NCBI RefSeq assembly: GCF_014636315.1 | Contig: NZ_BMED01000001.1 | Coordinates: 1,369,941-1,433,940, forward strand | Length of the DNA: 64,000 bases | Reading direction: 5' to 3' | Source: Parundibacterium terreum | GTDB taxonomy: Bacteria > Pseudomonadota > Gammaproteobacteria > Burkholderiales > Burkholderiaceae_D | Part shown: positions 35,741-43,966 of the stretch, piece after piece | Position numbering within the stretch: position 1 is the stretch's first letter | Layout of the letters: the number at the start of each line of letters is the position of its first letter | Notes under the pieces: model-generated | Told to the model about the DNA's origin: nothing | Database searches by the model: none | What the model saw: the letters and a program-made list of their open reading frames with translations, nothing else | Translations under genes and position numbers: made by a program

Positions 35741-36314
35741 GCCCGCCTCCCTGCTTGCCTGCTGCATCTGCTGCATCTGCTGCGAGTGCCGGTCGCCTGG
35801 CACGCAAGCGCTGTTCGCTCAGGTGCTGCCAGGCCTCGCTACCGTAGCCGGTAACCAGATTGCGGCCTATGCTATCCCATGCGGCATCATCCGGGTCCAG
35901 GCCCAGATGCCGCAAATAATGTTCGCTGGTGACGACAAACTGGCGGCGGTAAGGCAGCAGATAACGGCGAGCCTCATTGTTCAGGCATTCCAGCGCCAAC
36001 TGGTAATCGGCAAACCAGTGGTTCAGGAAAACAGCGCCTTCTGATTCGCACCAGAATTCGCCGACATCATCACCCGGCCTGGCCTCGCCGCCCAGCACCA
36101 TGCGCGCATGGTCCCATTGGGTAAAGCCTGCTTCGGCAGCGACGATATTCAGGCAATGCTTGAGCTGCCATTCATCCGGCAGCGGCCAGCGGCGCTTTTT
36201 GCTGATGCGCTGCGCGCGGGCCAGTGCTTGCAGCTGCACACTTTCCAGCGCATTGAGCAACAAGCGCGCACGGGTTTTCAGTTCGTTCAGGGTGGCGTTC
36301 AGGACGGCGTTCAT
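35727..36314 (-). CDS. Hypothetical protein, helical
   Basis: The 195-residue protein has no signal peptide. The N-terminal 40 residues form basic amphipathic helices (LNELKTRARLLLNALESV, LARAQRISKKRRW), followed by KHCLNIVAAEAGFTQWDHARMVL and an aromatic-rich middle part with FWCESEGAVFLNHWFADYQLA. The C-terminus is Ala/Gly-rich with small repeats (ALAADAADAAGKQGG). I do not recognise a characterised family. Its ATG overlaps the SDR stop (ATGA), and its own end overlaps the GIY-YIG gene, so all three are coupled. Confidence 0.8.
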   Translation of the reverse strand: MNAVLNATLNELKTRARLLLNALESVQLQALARAQRISKKRRWPLPDEWQLKHCLNIVAAEAGFTQWDHARMVLGGEARPGDDVGEFWCESEGAVFLNHWFADYQLALECLNNEARRYLLPYRRQFVVTSEHYLRHLGLDPDDAAWDSIGRNLVTGYGSEAWQHLSEQRLRARRPALAADAADAAGKQGGGHGQA

Positions 36315-37156
36315 GGTCCCACTCCAAAATCGGCAAACGGCTGGCCCGCCAGCACCGCCCGGTGCCTTCCTTCTATCCAGGGCAGGCTCTCTGCATGCGT
36401 GAGCCAGTAAAACGGCGGCGGATCGTCATCGTCTATCAATTGCGCCAAGACCCTTGCAGCAAAGTGTTCGGCTGTTTCCGCAGTTTTCATCGCCTGCTGC
36501 AGCCACGTGGAGAAAGGGTCAGTCGGGCGGGTCTCTGCAGCAGTTTCTCCGCTGCTTTTGATGCCGCTTTTAATACTGTTCGCAGCGATATTGCTTTGCA
36601 CCAGGCCGGGGCACAGCGCATGCAGCGCGACGCTGCTTCCCCTGCTCTCATAGTGCAGGCTTTCCAGCGCGCTCAGCAAGGCGGATTTGGTGGCACGGTA
36701 CAAGGCCGCGCCGGGATAGCATTGCAGCGCGGCGGTGGAGACCGTTGCGACTGCCTTGCCCTGGCCCGCCACAAGATGCGGCCACCAGCAGCGCAGCGTG
36801 TGCAAAACGCCGATCACGTTCACGTCCCAGGCGCGCTGCCAGGCGGGCAAGGGTGCCGACAGCATGCTGCCGGGCGCGCCGGTTCCTGCGTTCGCAAAGA
36901 CATACTGTACCGGCCTGTGGGCCAGGCTATCGGCAAGCTGCTGCATGCCGGCTATATCGGTGACATCGATCTGATGGGCGTGGATGCGCGGCAAACCGGC
37001 CAGCGCGCTGATATCGCAATCGATGGCAAGCACGTCGATTTGCCGTGCCGATAAAGCCAGGGAAAGTGCGTAACCTATGCCTGAACCGGCGCCGGTCACA
37101 ATCGCTAAGGGACTATCTGGATGCTGCGGGGTATAAGGGTGCTGCTGGGATAACAT
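36311..37156 (-). CDS. SDR family oxidoreductase
   Basis: The 281-residue protein has the nucleotide-binding motif IVTGAGSGIGYALSLAL, FANAGTG in place of NNAG, and catalytic YRATKSALLSALESL. From about 195 on it has an unusual variable tail (SIKSGIKSSGETAAETRPTD) and ends FYWLTHAESLPWIEGRHRAV, as in SDRs acting on large substrates. GGAG before the ATG at 37156 sets the start. First gene of the three-gene operon with the hypothetical and GIY-YIG-like proteins. Substrate unknown. Confidence 0.9.
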   Translation of the reverse strand: MLSQQHPYTPQHPDSPLAIVTGAGSGIGYALSLALSARQIDVLAIDCDISALAGLPRIHAHQIDVTDIAGMQQLADSLAHRPVQYVFANAGTGAPGSMLSAPLPAWQRAWDVNVIGVLHTLRCWWPHLVAGQGKAVATVSTAALQCYPGAALYRATKSALLSALESLHYESRGSSVALHALCPGLVQSNIAANSIKSGIKSSGETAAETRPTDPFSTWLQQAMKTAETAEHFAARVLAQLIDDDDPPPFYWLTHAESLPWIEGRHRAVLAGQPFADFGVGP

Positions 37157-37664
37157 GACAATGCTCCTGTTCGTTTTTTGGCTACCCCGCTGTCGCCAAA
37201 CGAAACACGCGCTTATCATATCAATGACATCAAGAATGAAAGATGAGCAATCCTAGGGTGAGAGCCTCTTGTGCGGGCAGGCGTCCCTAAACACCTGAAG
37301 CCGGAGTGTATGCCAAGTTGACGGCATCGGTCAACACCTGCACGAGCTTGGATGCCGGCTCCGTTGTTTCTGCATGCTCGCAACACTGCCGGCTTTGCCT
37401 GAGTTTTAGGCAGGATAACAATATTATTTAAAATCAAGCACTTGAATACAAGCAATCCAACTTATCCACAGGATTGCTCACATTTTTTGTGAGTAAATAT
37501 CGCACGAACAGGCAGTCATGCATTTTTTGCACAGGCTGTCAACGCGTTCGGGTAGAATCATTTCAACCGACGCCAGATCGGTAGCGCAGGAGTTCATCCA
37601 CCTGACGCACATCAGTCGCACATAAAAAAACAGGGAAATCCCACACTGTCGACAGGAGACCAGC
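37157..37664. other. 508-bp divergent intergenic region
   Basis: The left part (37220-37400) has no gene I can support. The right part is AT-rich and carries a lone match to the DnaA box (TTATCCACA, 37462-37470) and a small inverted repeat CTCACA/TGTGAG (37477-37493), a possible operator of the acyl-CoA ligase gene. AGGAGA lies just before that gene's ATG. Confidence 0.45.
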
Positions 37665-39218
37665 ATGATCAATTACGCAGCCAACCTCAGCCGCAATGCG
37701 ACGCTGATGCCGAATAAAATCGCACTCTGCTTTGGCGATACCACCATCAGCTATGCGCAACTGGACGCTGCCACCAGCCAGGTAGCCAATGGCCTGGCCG
37801 CACTGGGCATAGGCAAGGGCGACAAGGTCGTACTGTCCTGCCCCAACCTGCCCTACTTCCCCATCATCTATTACGGCGTACTGAAGCTGGGCGCGGTGCT
37901 GGTGCCGATCAACGTGCTGCTGAAAGCGCGTGAAGTGGCCTACCACCTGCAGGACTGCGACGCCAAGGCATTCCTGTGCTTTGAAGGTACGCCAGAACTG
38001 CCGATGGGCAAGGAAGGCTGGGAGGGATTCCAGCAAACGCCGGGCTGCGAACATTTTGTGATGATCACCGCCAACCCTGCTTTGCCATCGCCAATTGAAG
38101 GCTGCAGCACGCTGGGCATGCTGATGAAGAACCGCTCGCCGGTGTTTGACATAGAACTGACCGATGCCAACGATACCGCCGTCATCCTGTATACCTCCGG
38201 CACCACCGGCACGCCCAAGGGCGCAGAGCTGACGCACTCCAACATCCTGATGAATATCCACATCTGCCTGCACCTGATGAAGATGGACAGCCGCGATACG
38301 CAATTGCTGGTGCTGCCGCTATTCCATACTTTCGGCCAGACCGTACAGATGAATGCCTGCATCGCCGCCGGTGCAACCATGGTATTGCTGGCGCGTTTTG
38401 ATCCGGATGCCGCCCTGGCTGCGATGGAAAAGCACAAGGTCACCATCTTTGCCGGCGTGCCGACCATGTATATCGCGCTGCTGAACCTGCCCGGCGCAGA
38501 ACAGCGGCACGACCTGAAAGAAATTGCCTCCCATCTGCGGCTGGGCGCATCCGGTGGCGCGGCGTTGCCGGTGGAAGTAATACACCAGTTTGAAGAAAAA
38601 TTCGGCATCAAGATCCTGGAAGGCTACGGCCTGTCTGAAACCAGCCCGGTTGCCACCTTCAGCTATATGGATGTGCCGTCCATTCCCGGCAGCGTAGGCC
38701 AGCCTGCGCTGGGCGTGGAAGTACGCATCGTCAATGAAAACGACGAACCGCAGCCACCCGGCGAGCGCGGCGAGATTGTCGTGCGCGGCCACAATGTGAT
38801 GAAGGGCTACTACAAGCGGCCGGAAGCAACTGCCGAGGCGATACGCAATGGCTGGTTCCATACCGGCGATATCGGCAAGACCGATGAGCAGGGTAATTTC
38901 TATGTGGTAGACAGGCTGAAGGACATGATCATCCGTGGCGGCTTCAACGTCTATCCGCGTGAGCTGGAAGAAGTGCTGATGAGCCACCCTGCGCTGGCCC
39001 AGGTCGCCGTCATCGGTGTGCCGCATGATACGCACGGAGAAGAAATCAAGGCCGTGGTCACACTGAAACCCGGCATGCAGGCTACATCGGAAGAACTGCT
39101 GGCCTGGGGCAAGGAAAAAATGGCAGCCTATAAATATCCACGGATAGTAGAAGTAGTCGCTGCATTGCCGATGACTGCAACCGGGAAAATATTGAAGCGG
39201 GCTTTGAAGGCAAATTGA
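37665..39218 (+). CDS. Long-chain fatty-acid-CoA ligase (AMP-forming)
   Basis: The 517-residue ANL-superfamily enzyme has the AMP-binding loop YTSGTTGTPKGAEL, GYGLSETSPVATF, the hinge DRLKDMIIRGGFNVYP and the C-terminal catalytic Lys in TATGKILKRAL. It activates a carboxylate, probably a fatty acid, as acyl-CoA through an acyl-adenylate in the cytosol. It may supply acyl-CoA for membrane lipid turnover or degradation; the desaturase is far away at 23-24 kb. A possible operator lies about 175 bp upstream. It is likely monocistronic. Confidence 0.95.
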   Translation: MINYAANLSRNATLMPNKIALCFGDTTISYAQLDAATSQVANGLAALGIGKGDKVVLSCPNLPYFPIIYYGVLKLGAVLVPINVLLKAREVAYHLQDCDAKAFLCFEGTPELPMGKEGWEGFQQTPGCEHFVMITANPALPSPIEGCSTLGMLMKNRSPVFDIELTDANDTAVILYTSGTTGTPKGAELTHSNILMNIHICLHLMKMDSRDTQLLVLPLFHTFGQTVQMNACIAAGATMVLLARFDPDAALAAMEKHKVTIFAGVPTMYIALLNLPGAEQRHDLKEIASHLRLGASGGAALPVEVIHQFEEKFGIKILEGYGLSETSPVATFSYMDVPSIPGSVGQPALGVEVRIVNENDEPQPPGERGEIVVRGHNVMKGYYKRPEATAEAIRNGWFHTGDIGKTDEQGNFYVVDRLKDMIIRGGFNVYPRELEEVLMSHPALAQVAVIGVPHDTHGEEIKAVVTLKPGMQATSEELLAWGKEKMAAYKYPRIVEVVAALPMTATGKILKRALKAN

Positions 39219-39329
39219 TATGTATTGAGGGCGTGCCGGCAATGTAGACCAACATTCTAGCATTGCCCGTAAAATTGCACGTAAAATCTACCGGATAAAC
39301 ATCCTCAAAGATACCAGCATGGTGCCAAA

Positions 39330-40352
39330 CTGAATAAAGCGGCTATTTCCTCTACCCGAAAAATAGGCAGAATACTTGCAGCAACGGTGCTGCTCCTGAT
39401 GTTTTCCCTCTTCGCACTGGTGCTGCTCGCCGTCACTTACAGCATGCTGCACCAGAGCGAAGACCGGCAGCAAAGCAAGCCTGTCGGCGGCTTTTACGTG
39501 GCCGCCGCAGACTCCAGGATATTCGTGCAGACGATGGGTAAAGAAGATGCGCCCGCCATCGTGTTTGTGCATGGCACCGGCGCGTGGAGCGAGATTTGGC
39601 GCAATTCAATGAAGGTTGCCGCCAGGCGCGGCTATCGCGCCATCGCCATTGATTTGCCGCCTTTCGGCTATTCCGTGCCGCCGGCATCCGGCAAATATGA
39701 CAAAGGCGCGCAAGCCACCCGCATTCTCGCCGCACTGGACAGCATGGGCGTGCAAAAGGCCGTGTTTGTCTCGCACTCGATAGGCTCCGCCCCGCTGATG
39801 GAAGCCCTGCTGCGCGAACCGCAAAGGGTCAACAAACTGATCCTGATCTGCGCCGCGCTGGGCCTGGATACGGAGCAAACCGATGGCGCCGACACTGGCT
39901 TGCAACATGCGCTGCGCCATCAATGGCTGGCGCAGACGCTGAGCGCCGCGATGCTGACCAACCCGGCATTTACCAGCACGCTGATGAAATCCTTTGTCTC
40001 CGACAAGGAGAAGATCACACCAGCCTGGGTGGAGGTTTACCAGCAACCACTCTCCTTGTCCGGCACTTACCAGGCAGTGGCACTATGGTTGCCTGAATTG
40101 CTGGCCGAGCGGGGCACCTGGCTTAGCGACAAGCTGGATTCTTACCTGGCAGTGAAATTTCCGGTACACCTGATCTGGGGGAAGGAAGACACGATCACGC
40201 CGCTATCGCAGGCAGTGCACTTGAAAGCCTTGCTGAGCAATGCGGAACTGACCGTTATCCCCGGCTCCGGCCATGTGCCCATGGTGGAGAGAACGGCAGA
40301 GTTTGAAAAAGTGCTGGATGCGTCTCTGGTTCAGGATGAACCGGATCCGTAA
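39330..40352 (+). CDS. Membrane-anchored alpha/beta hydrolase, start uncertain (possible CTG)
   Basis: The catalytic domain is clear: VFVHGTGAWSEIW (oxyanion region), nucleophile in VSHSIGSAP, Asp in WGKEDTITP and His in PGSGHVPMVE. The frame has no ATG before the hydrophobic helix ILAATVLLLMFSLFALVLLA. A GTG at 39387 and an ATG at 39399 fall inside this helix and lack a ribosome site. Starting at CTG 39330 (reading M-N-K-A-A-I-S) would add the basic STRKIGR flank that a membrane anchor needs, with GGTG just upstream. I list that start tentatively. Substrate unknown. Confidence 0.7.
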   Translation: MNKAAISSTRKIGRILAATVLLLMFSLFALVLLAVTYSMLHQSEDRQQSKPVGGFYVAAADSRIFVQTMGKEDAPAIVFVHGTGAWSEIWRNSMKVAARRGYRAIAIDLPPFGYSVPPASGKYDKGAQATRILAALDSMGVQKAVFVSHSIGSAPLMEALLREPQRVNKLILICAALGLDTEQTDGADTGLQHALRHQWLAQTLSAAMLTNPAFTSTLMKSFVSDKEKITPAWVEVYQQPLSLSGTYQAVALWLPELLAERGTWLSDKLDSYLAVKFPVHLIWGKEDTITPLSQAVHLKALLSNAELTVIPGSGHVPMVERTAEFEKVLDASLVQDEPDP

Positions 40353-40387
40353 ACCGTTTACGAATCTTATATGTTTAAATCATAACC

Positions 40388-41989
40388 TCATATTTGGGGA
40401 ACATATTGCTTCATACCTGCCAACACATCTTCTCTTTCATCGGAATTCAACATCCGCAGCACAAGTTTTTCATACCCATTTTTACCTAATTCGAAAATTG
40501 AACTAATACTCGAAACTAATCCTTTATTATTGTAATACTTCAGAATTTCATTCAAATTGCCGTTAGCGACCAAATTTGTGTAAAGAACTAAATTCTCTTC
40601 AAATATAACATCTACATTAATCGAAGCTACTGAGTCAGCTATAGATTTTTTTATGGCGTCCAAACCTTCTATTTTCGTATTTATTTGCCTCAATTTATCT
40701 TCAACGATGCGATAGGTTCTTTGAGACACCTGTCGCATGACGTCATTCTCAAGAAGTTTTTTCGCCATTTCAGTCGCTCGTTTTACGACGTCATCTGGAT
40801 CAATAAGTTGATTTTTTGCGACAAGACGTAAAATCTCTTCACTAAGTAAAATGTTTTCAATCTCGGCTACATTGATACAGTGCACGCCTGATTCCGCCAA
40901 TCCTTTAATTTCGTCATCAGTTCTGTAGTCTCTATCAATAAGGCCGAATACGTTTATATGATGGAATGCGGCATTAAGACGCAAGGCTCTTGAAGACTCG
41001 ATCACCTTTTGACAGCCGTTTCTCGGAACCACATGATGGTTTCTATATATCGACTGATAAATGGAATGATCTTTTCCTCCTTTTTCGCCCTCTACAAAGA
41101 CAATAGTCCGCCTATTCCCCAATAATTCGAGCAAAAGACTTTCAGGGAACTCGTCAATTTCCGGCACCACCTCCCAGCTCCATCTATTTCCTCCGTCAAA
41201 CTCTCGAATCCAAATACTGGTCGTACTTATTCTAGTAGAAGCAAAATTCAAATCGTGAGTGATGTATACAAACAGACAATCAGGCTGCGCCTCTTCAAGC
41301 TTGTTCCACAACGATTGCATTATTGACGAATGAAGGTGAATTTCTGGCTCATCGATGATTAAAATTGAATCAGGTGGTGCACATAAACATTGCCCCATTA
41401 AATACAAGGCAACCCGTTCCCCATCACTCATTTCTTTGCCGTGATATTCCTGGCCTAGTGCTACATGCCTAACGCTAACCTTTCCGTCTTCGAGCTTTAA
41501 CGCTCTATGAGGAAGGATTTCGCTCCAAAGATCCACCAATTTTTCAATTGGTCCATCAGGCACAGGTACATATTGTTGTTTTTCACGGGTTTCAGCAGTA
41601 TGTCTCCGATCTCTGTCTGCATTCCGCGCAAATAAAGTCGAGAGAACTTTCCCATAATCGTTTTGCATATGAGTTTCTGGACGGTTTCCCCATCGATGCC
41701 CCCACTTATGTTGAATATTCGCGAATCTTGGGTCTTCGTTCCCCCATAACAAATCGTTAGCAGACTGCTCCAAAGATTTAACAATTGCGAATTCGGGTAA
41801 ATCCAGTGCCCTCTGTGCAGAAACTCGGTGAACAATTACACCCTCCGGGGGATTTTTTTCTATCCATGCTCCTAGACGACTCTTACCGGAACCATTAGCA
41901 CCGACTATAACCACAGATCCATTGTGCTCAATTTCTCTATTCCCACTGCCATCTGGCATAGGAAGGAATAATTTCAATTTTTTATTCAT
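40388..41989 (-). CDS. ABC-type ATPase fused to DUF4435/TOPRIM-like domain (PARIS/OLD-like defence candidate)
   Basis: The 533-residue protein has an N-terminal ATPase with Walker A GANGSGKS (30-37), signature MSDGE (187-191), Walker B ILIIDEPEIHLH (209-220) and an H-loop YITHD (H245). From about 293 a second domain reads TIVFVEGEKGG (E300), HINVFGLIDRDYR (D352, D354) and NVAEIENILL (E376, E378), the acid pattern of DUF4435/TOPRIM-like domains. The two together match the ATPase and effector of PARIS (AriA+AriB) as a single chain, or an OLD-type nuclease. It stands alone, is clearly AT-richer than both neighbours, and looks acquired. Confidence 0.88.
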   Translation of the reverse strand: MNKKLKLFLPMPDGSGNREIEHNGSVVIVGANGSGKSRLGAWIEKNPPEGVIVHRVSAQRALDLPEFAIVKSLEQSANDLLWGNEDPRFANIQHKWGHRWGNRPETHMQNDYGKVLSTLFARNADRDRRHTAETREKQQYVPVPDGPIEKLVDLWSEILPHRALKLEDGKVSVRHVALGQEYHGKEMSDGERVALYLMGQCLCAPPDSILIIDEPEIHLHSSIMQSLWNKLEEAQPDCLFVYITHDLNFASTRISTTSIWIREFDGGNRWSWEVVPEIDEFPESLLLELLGNRRTIVFVEGEKGGKDHSIYQSIYRNHHVVPRNGCQKVIESSRALRLNAAFHHINVFGLIDRDYRTDDEIKGLAESGVHCINVAEIENILLSEEILRLVAKNQLIDPDDVVKRATEMAKKLLENDVMRQVSQRTYRIVEDKLRQINTKIEGLDAIKKSIADSVASINVDVIFEENLVLYTNLVANGNLNEILKYYNNKGLVSSISSIFELGKNGYEKLVLRMLNSDEREDVLAGMKQYVPQI

Positions 41990-42135
41990 AGGTATAAGGG
42001 ATATAAGTTTGTTGCAAATTTTGAGAATGAAAGTATGACTAAACTGGGTACCTATCGAGTCCTACATCAATAACTCGAAAATAAAATCTTTGAATACAGT
42101 CGTATTACGCCTGAAGGATTCTCAGTCTATCAAAG

Positions 42136-42771
42136 CTAAACTTCTGCAGCCGTCACCACCAGCCGCAAGCCCAGCAAACCCATCACGCCGCCTGCCACCC
42201 TGTCTATCCATGCCTTATAGCGGAGATAGGCATCACGCGGTGAGCTTGACGACAGCACCATCGCGACGATGCTGTACCAGCCGGCTTCGATGATAAAAAT
42301 AATAACGGGCAGTACCAGGATCAGCGCCAGCGGTACCTCGCGAGGCAACAACGATGCGAAGATACTGGCATAGTAGATGGCCGTTTTGGGGTTGCTGAGC
42401 TGCGTACCCAGGCCCAGCAGAAAGGAACGTTTTGCACTGCTGCGCGGCACCTGTTCACCGTCGGCCGCCATCGTCAACGGTGCATTGGCACCTTTCCAGA
42501 TCCGGTAACCCAGATAAGCCAGGTAAACACCGCCGGCAGCTTTCAATACCATATACAGCACCGGCACTGAAGCCAGCAAGGTTTGCATGCCCAGCAGCGC
42601 GGCAGTGCCGAACAGGCTGCCGCCTATGCCCATGCCCAGCGCTGCCGCCAGGCCATTGGCGCGCGCGGAGGTGACTGCGGTACGCGCAACCATCACAAAA
42701 CTGGGGCCGGGGCTCATCGCGCCTATCGTGATGGCGCCGCTGATGCTGAGGATTACTATTGCTGCGTTCAT
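42136..42771 (-). CDS. LysE/RhtB family exporter
   Basis: The 211-residue inner-membrane protein begins MNAAIVILSISGAITIGAMSPGPSFVMVARTAV, containing the family signature SPGPSF, and has about six hydrophobic segments. GLGTQLSNPKTAIYYASIFA carries the conserved N-P-K in the middle. Members export amino acids such as lysine, homoserine or threonine. The ATG at 42771 was preferred over 42807, which has no ribosome site. The gene begins next to the AT-rich ATPase gene but has the normal composition of the window. Confidence 0.93.
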   Translation of the reverse strand: MNAAIVILSISGAITIGAMSPGPSFVMVARTAVTSARANGLAAALGMGIGGSLFGTAALLGMQTLLASVPVLYMVLKAAGGVYLAYLGYRIWKGANAPLTMAADGEQVPRSSAKRSFLLGLGTQLSNPKTAIYYASIFASLLPREVPLALILVLPVIIFIIEAGWYSIVAMVLSSSSPRDAYLRYKAWIDRVAGGVMGLLGLRLVVTAAEV

Positions 42772-42924
42772 GCTGGCCTGCTCTTTCGCGTTTAGGTTCG
42801 CCGGCATCTGCTTGCTAGCATGAGCCGGGTTGGTGCGAAAGATTATAGACCGGGATGGGACTTGTGTATTTATGTATCAGCCGGCTATCGGATAGCCTGA
42901 AGTGGCGCCCACATCCTAGTCAAA

Positions 42925-43182
42925 TCAAAGCATCGTGTCCAGCTTGCCCTGCCTGTCCAGCGCCAGCAGATCATCATAGCCGCCGACATGCACATCGCCG
43001 ATAAAGATCTGCGGCACGGTGCGGCGCCCGCTGCGGGCCATCATTTGCTGCAATTGCTCATAGTCGCTGCCGACATCAATCTCGGTCATCGCAGCGCCCT
43101 TGGCGCCCAGCAGGTGCTTGGCCATCACGCAATAAGGGCAGGTGTTGGTGCTGTAGACGGTTACTGTTGCTGTGGTTTCCAT
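42925..43182 (-). CDS. grxC: Glutaredoxin 3 (GrxC type)
   Basis: The 85-residue cytosolic protein has the dithiol active site CPYC (C15, C18), the cis-Pro region RTVPQIFIGDVHVGG and LDRQGKLDTML at the end. It reduces disulfides with glutathione, for example in ribonucleotide reductase and in arsenate or peroxide metabolism. The GGAGG upstream of the ATG at 43182 sets the start; the longer frame adds an unlikely 15 residues. It stands alone and reads away from the AhpD gene region. Confidence 0.93.
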   Translation of the reverse strand: METTATVTVYSTNTCPYCVMAKHLLGAKGAAMTEIDVGSDYEQLQQMMARSGRRTVPQIFIGDVHVGGYDDLLALDRQGKLDTML

Positions 43183-43293
43183 ATATCCTCCATTAATTTC
43201 ATCAAGCCATGTCCGGGTGCGGTGCAAGTAGGGTCACACTGCTCCCGGATGTGTTCTTGTCATGCATTAGTCATCCTAATCAGCCCAATCAGC

Positions 43294-43830
43294 TTAGTCA
43301 GCCGCTGGGAAATCAAGAGTAGTATCATTGATGCGGTTGAAGATATTGGTGAAGGTGATGGCAGCAATAACCATGGAGGTATCCGCAATCTGCGTATCAC
43401 TGATACCAGCCGCTTTGACGGCAGCCAATACTTCTACAGGCACAGTACCGTGGGCAGTGATCAGATAACGCGAGAAACTTGCCAGCGCATCATTGTGCAC
43501 ATCGCCAGAAGGCTGGCCATGGCGGATTGCCAGGATAGCTTCGCGGCTCAGGCCCGTTTTTTTACCGAATACGGTATGGGCAGCAATACAATAATCACAA
43601 TTCACTGCTTCGCTGACGGCCAGTTTGATCACTTCGATATCCTTGGCATTGAGGCTGCTTTTTTTCAGAGCGCCATCCAGTGTCAATACCGCTTCCAGTG
43701 CAACCGGGCTGTTGTTGCCCAGAGAAGCGTAGGCATTTGGCACCATTCCGACTGCGCTTTTAATCGCGCCAAACAATTGAGCAGCTTGGCCAGTGGCTTC
43801 GGATACAGGTTGGTTGAAAAGACGTGTCAT
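43294..43830 (-). CDS. AhpD/carboxymuconolactone decarboxylase family protein
   Basis: The 178-residue protein has the AhpD-like helical core with the redox motif EAVNCDYCIAAHTVFG (C78, C81, H85), the CxxC...H of alkylhydroperoxidase-D-type peroxidases. AhpD-like proteins detoxify organic peroxides or act on small ketone/lactone substrates. AAGGAATT precedes the ATG. It is divergent from an AraC gene at 43967. Three CTCAAAC heptamers lie in the shared 136-bp region, so AraC control is likely (inference). Confidence 0.9.
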   Translation of the reverse strand: MTRLFNQPVSEATGQAAQLFGAIKSAVGMVPNAYASLGNNSPVALEAVLTLDGALKKSSLNAKDIEVIKLAVSEAVNCDYCIAAHTVFGKKTGLSREAILAIRHGQPSGDVHNDALASFSRYLITAHGTVPVEVLAAVKAAGISDTQIADTSMVIAAITFTNIFNRINDTTLDFPAAD

Positions 43831-43846
43831 GATAATTCCTTAAAAA

Positions 43847-43957
43847 GTTTGAGAGTTTTGCGATGTCAACGTCGTGTTGGCATGGAGGAAGTATAGGCAA
43901 GGACCATGTATTTTTTAATGCTTGAAAAGCGCTATAATTTGCTCAAACGTCTCAAAC
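43847..43957. promoter_or_regulatory. Divergent control region with CTCAAAC repeats
   Basis: The heptamer CTCAAAC occurs at 43942-43948 and 43951-43957 on the plus strand and, reversed, at 43847-43853. The two direct copies are spaced 9 bp start to start, just downstream of a TATAAT (43933-43938). AraC proteins bind such short direct repeats, so this may be the binding site that controls the AhpD gene and the regulator itself. Confidence 0.4.
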
Positions 43958-43966
43958 ATACTCATT

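Noticed and set aside
37462..37470. Perfect DnaA box (TTATCCACA)
   Set aside because: Only one copy, with no cluster, AT-rich unwinding element or dnaA/dnaN gene nearby, so not an origin.
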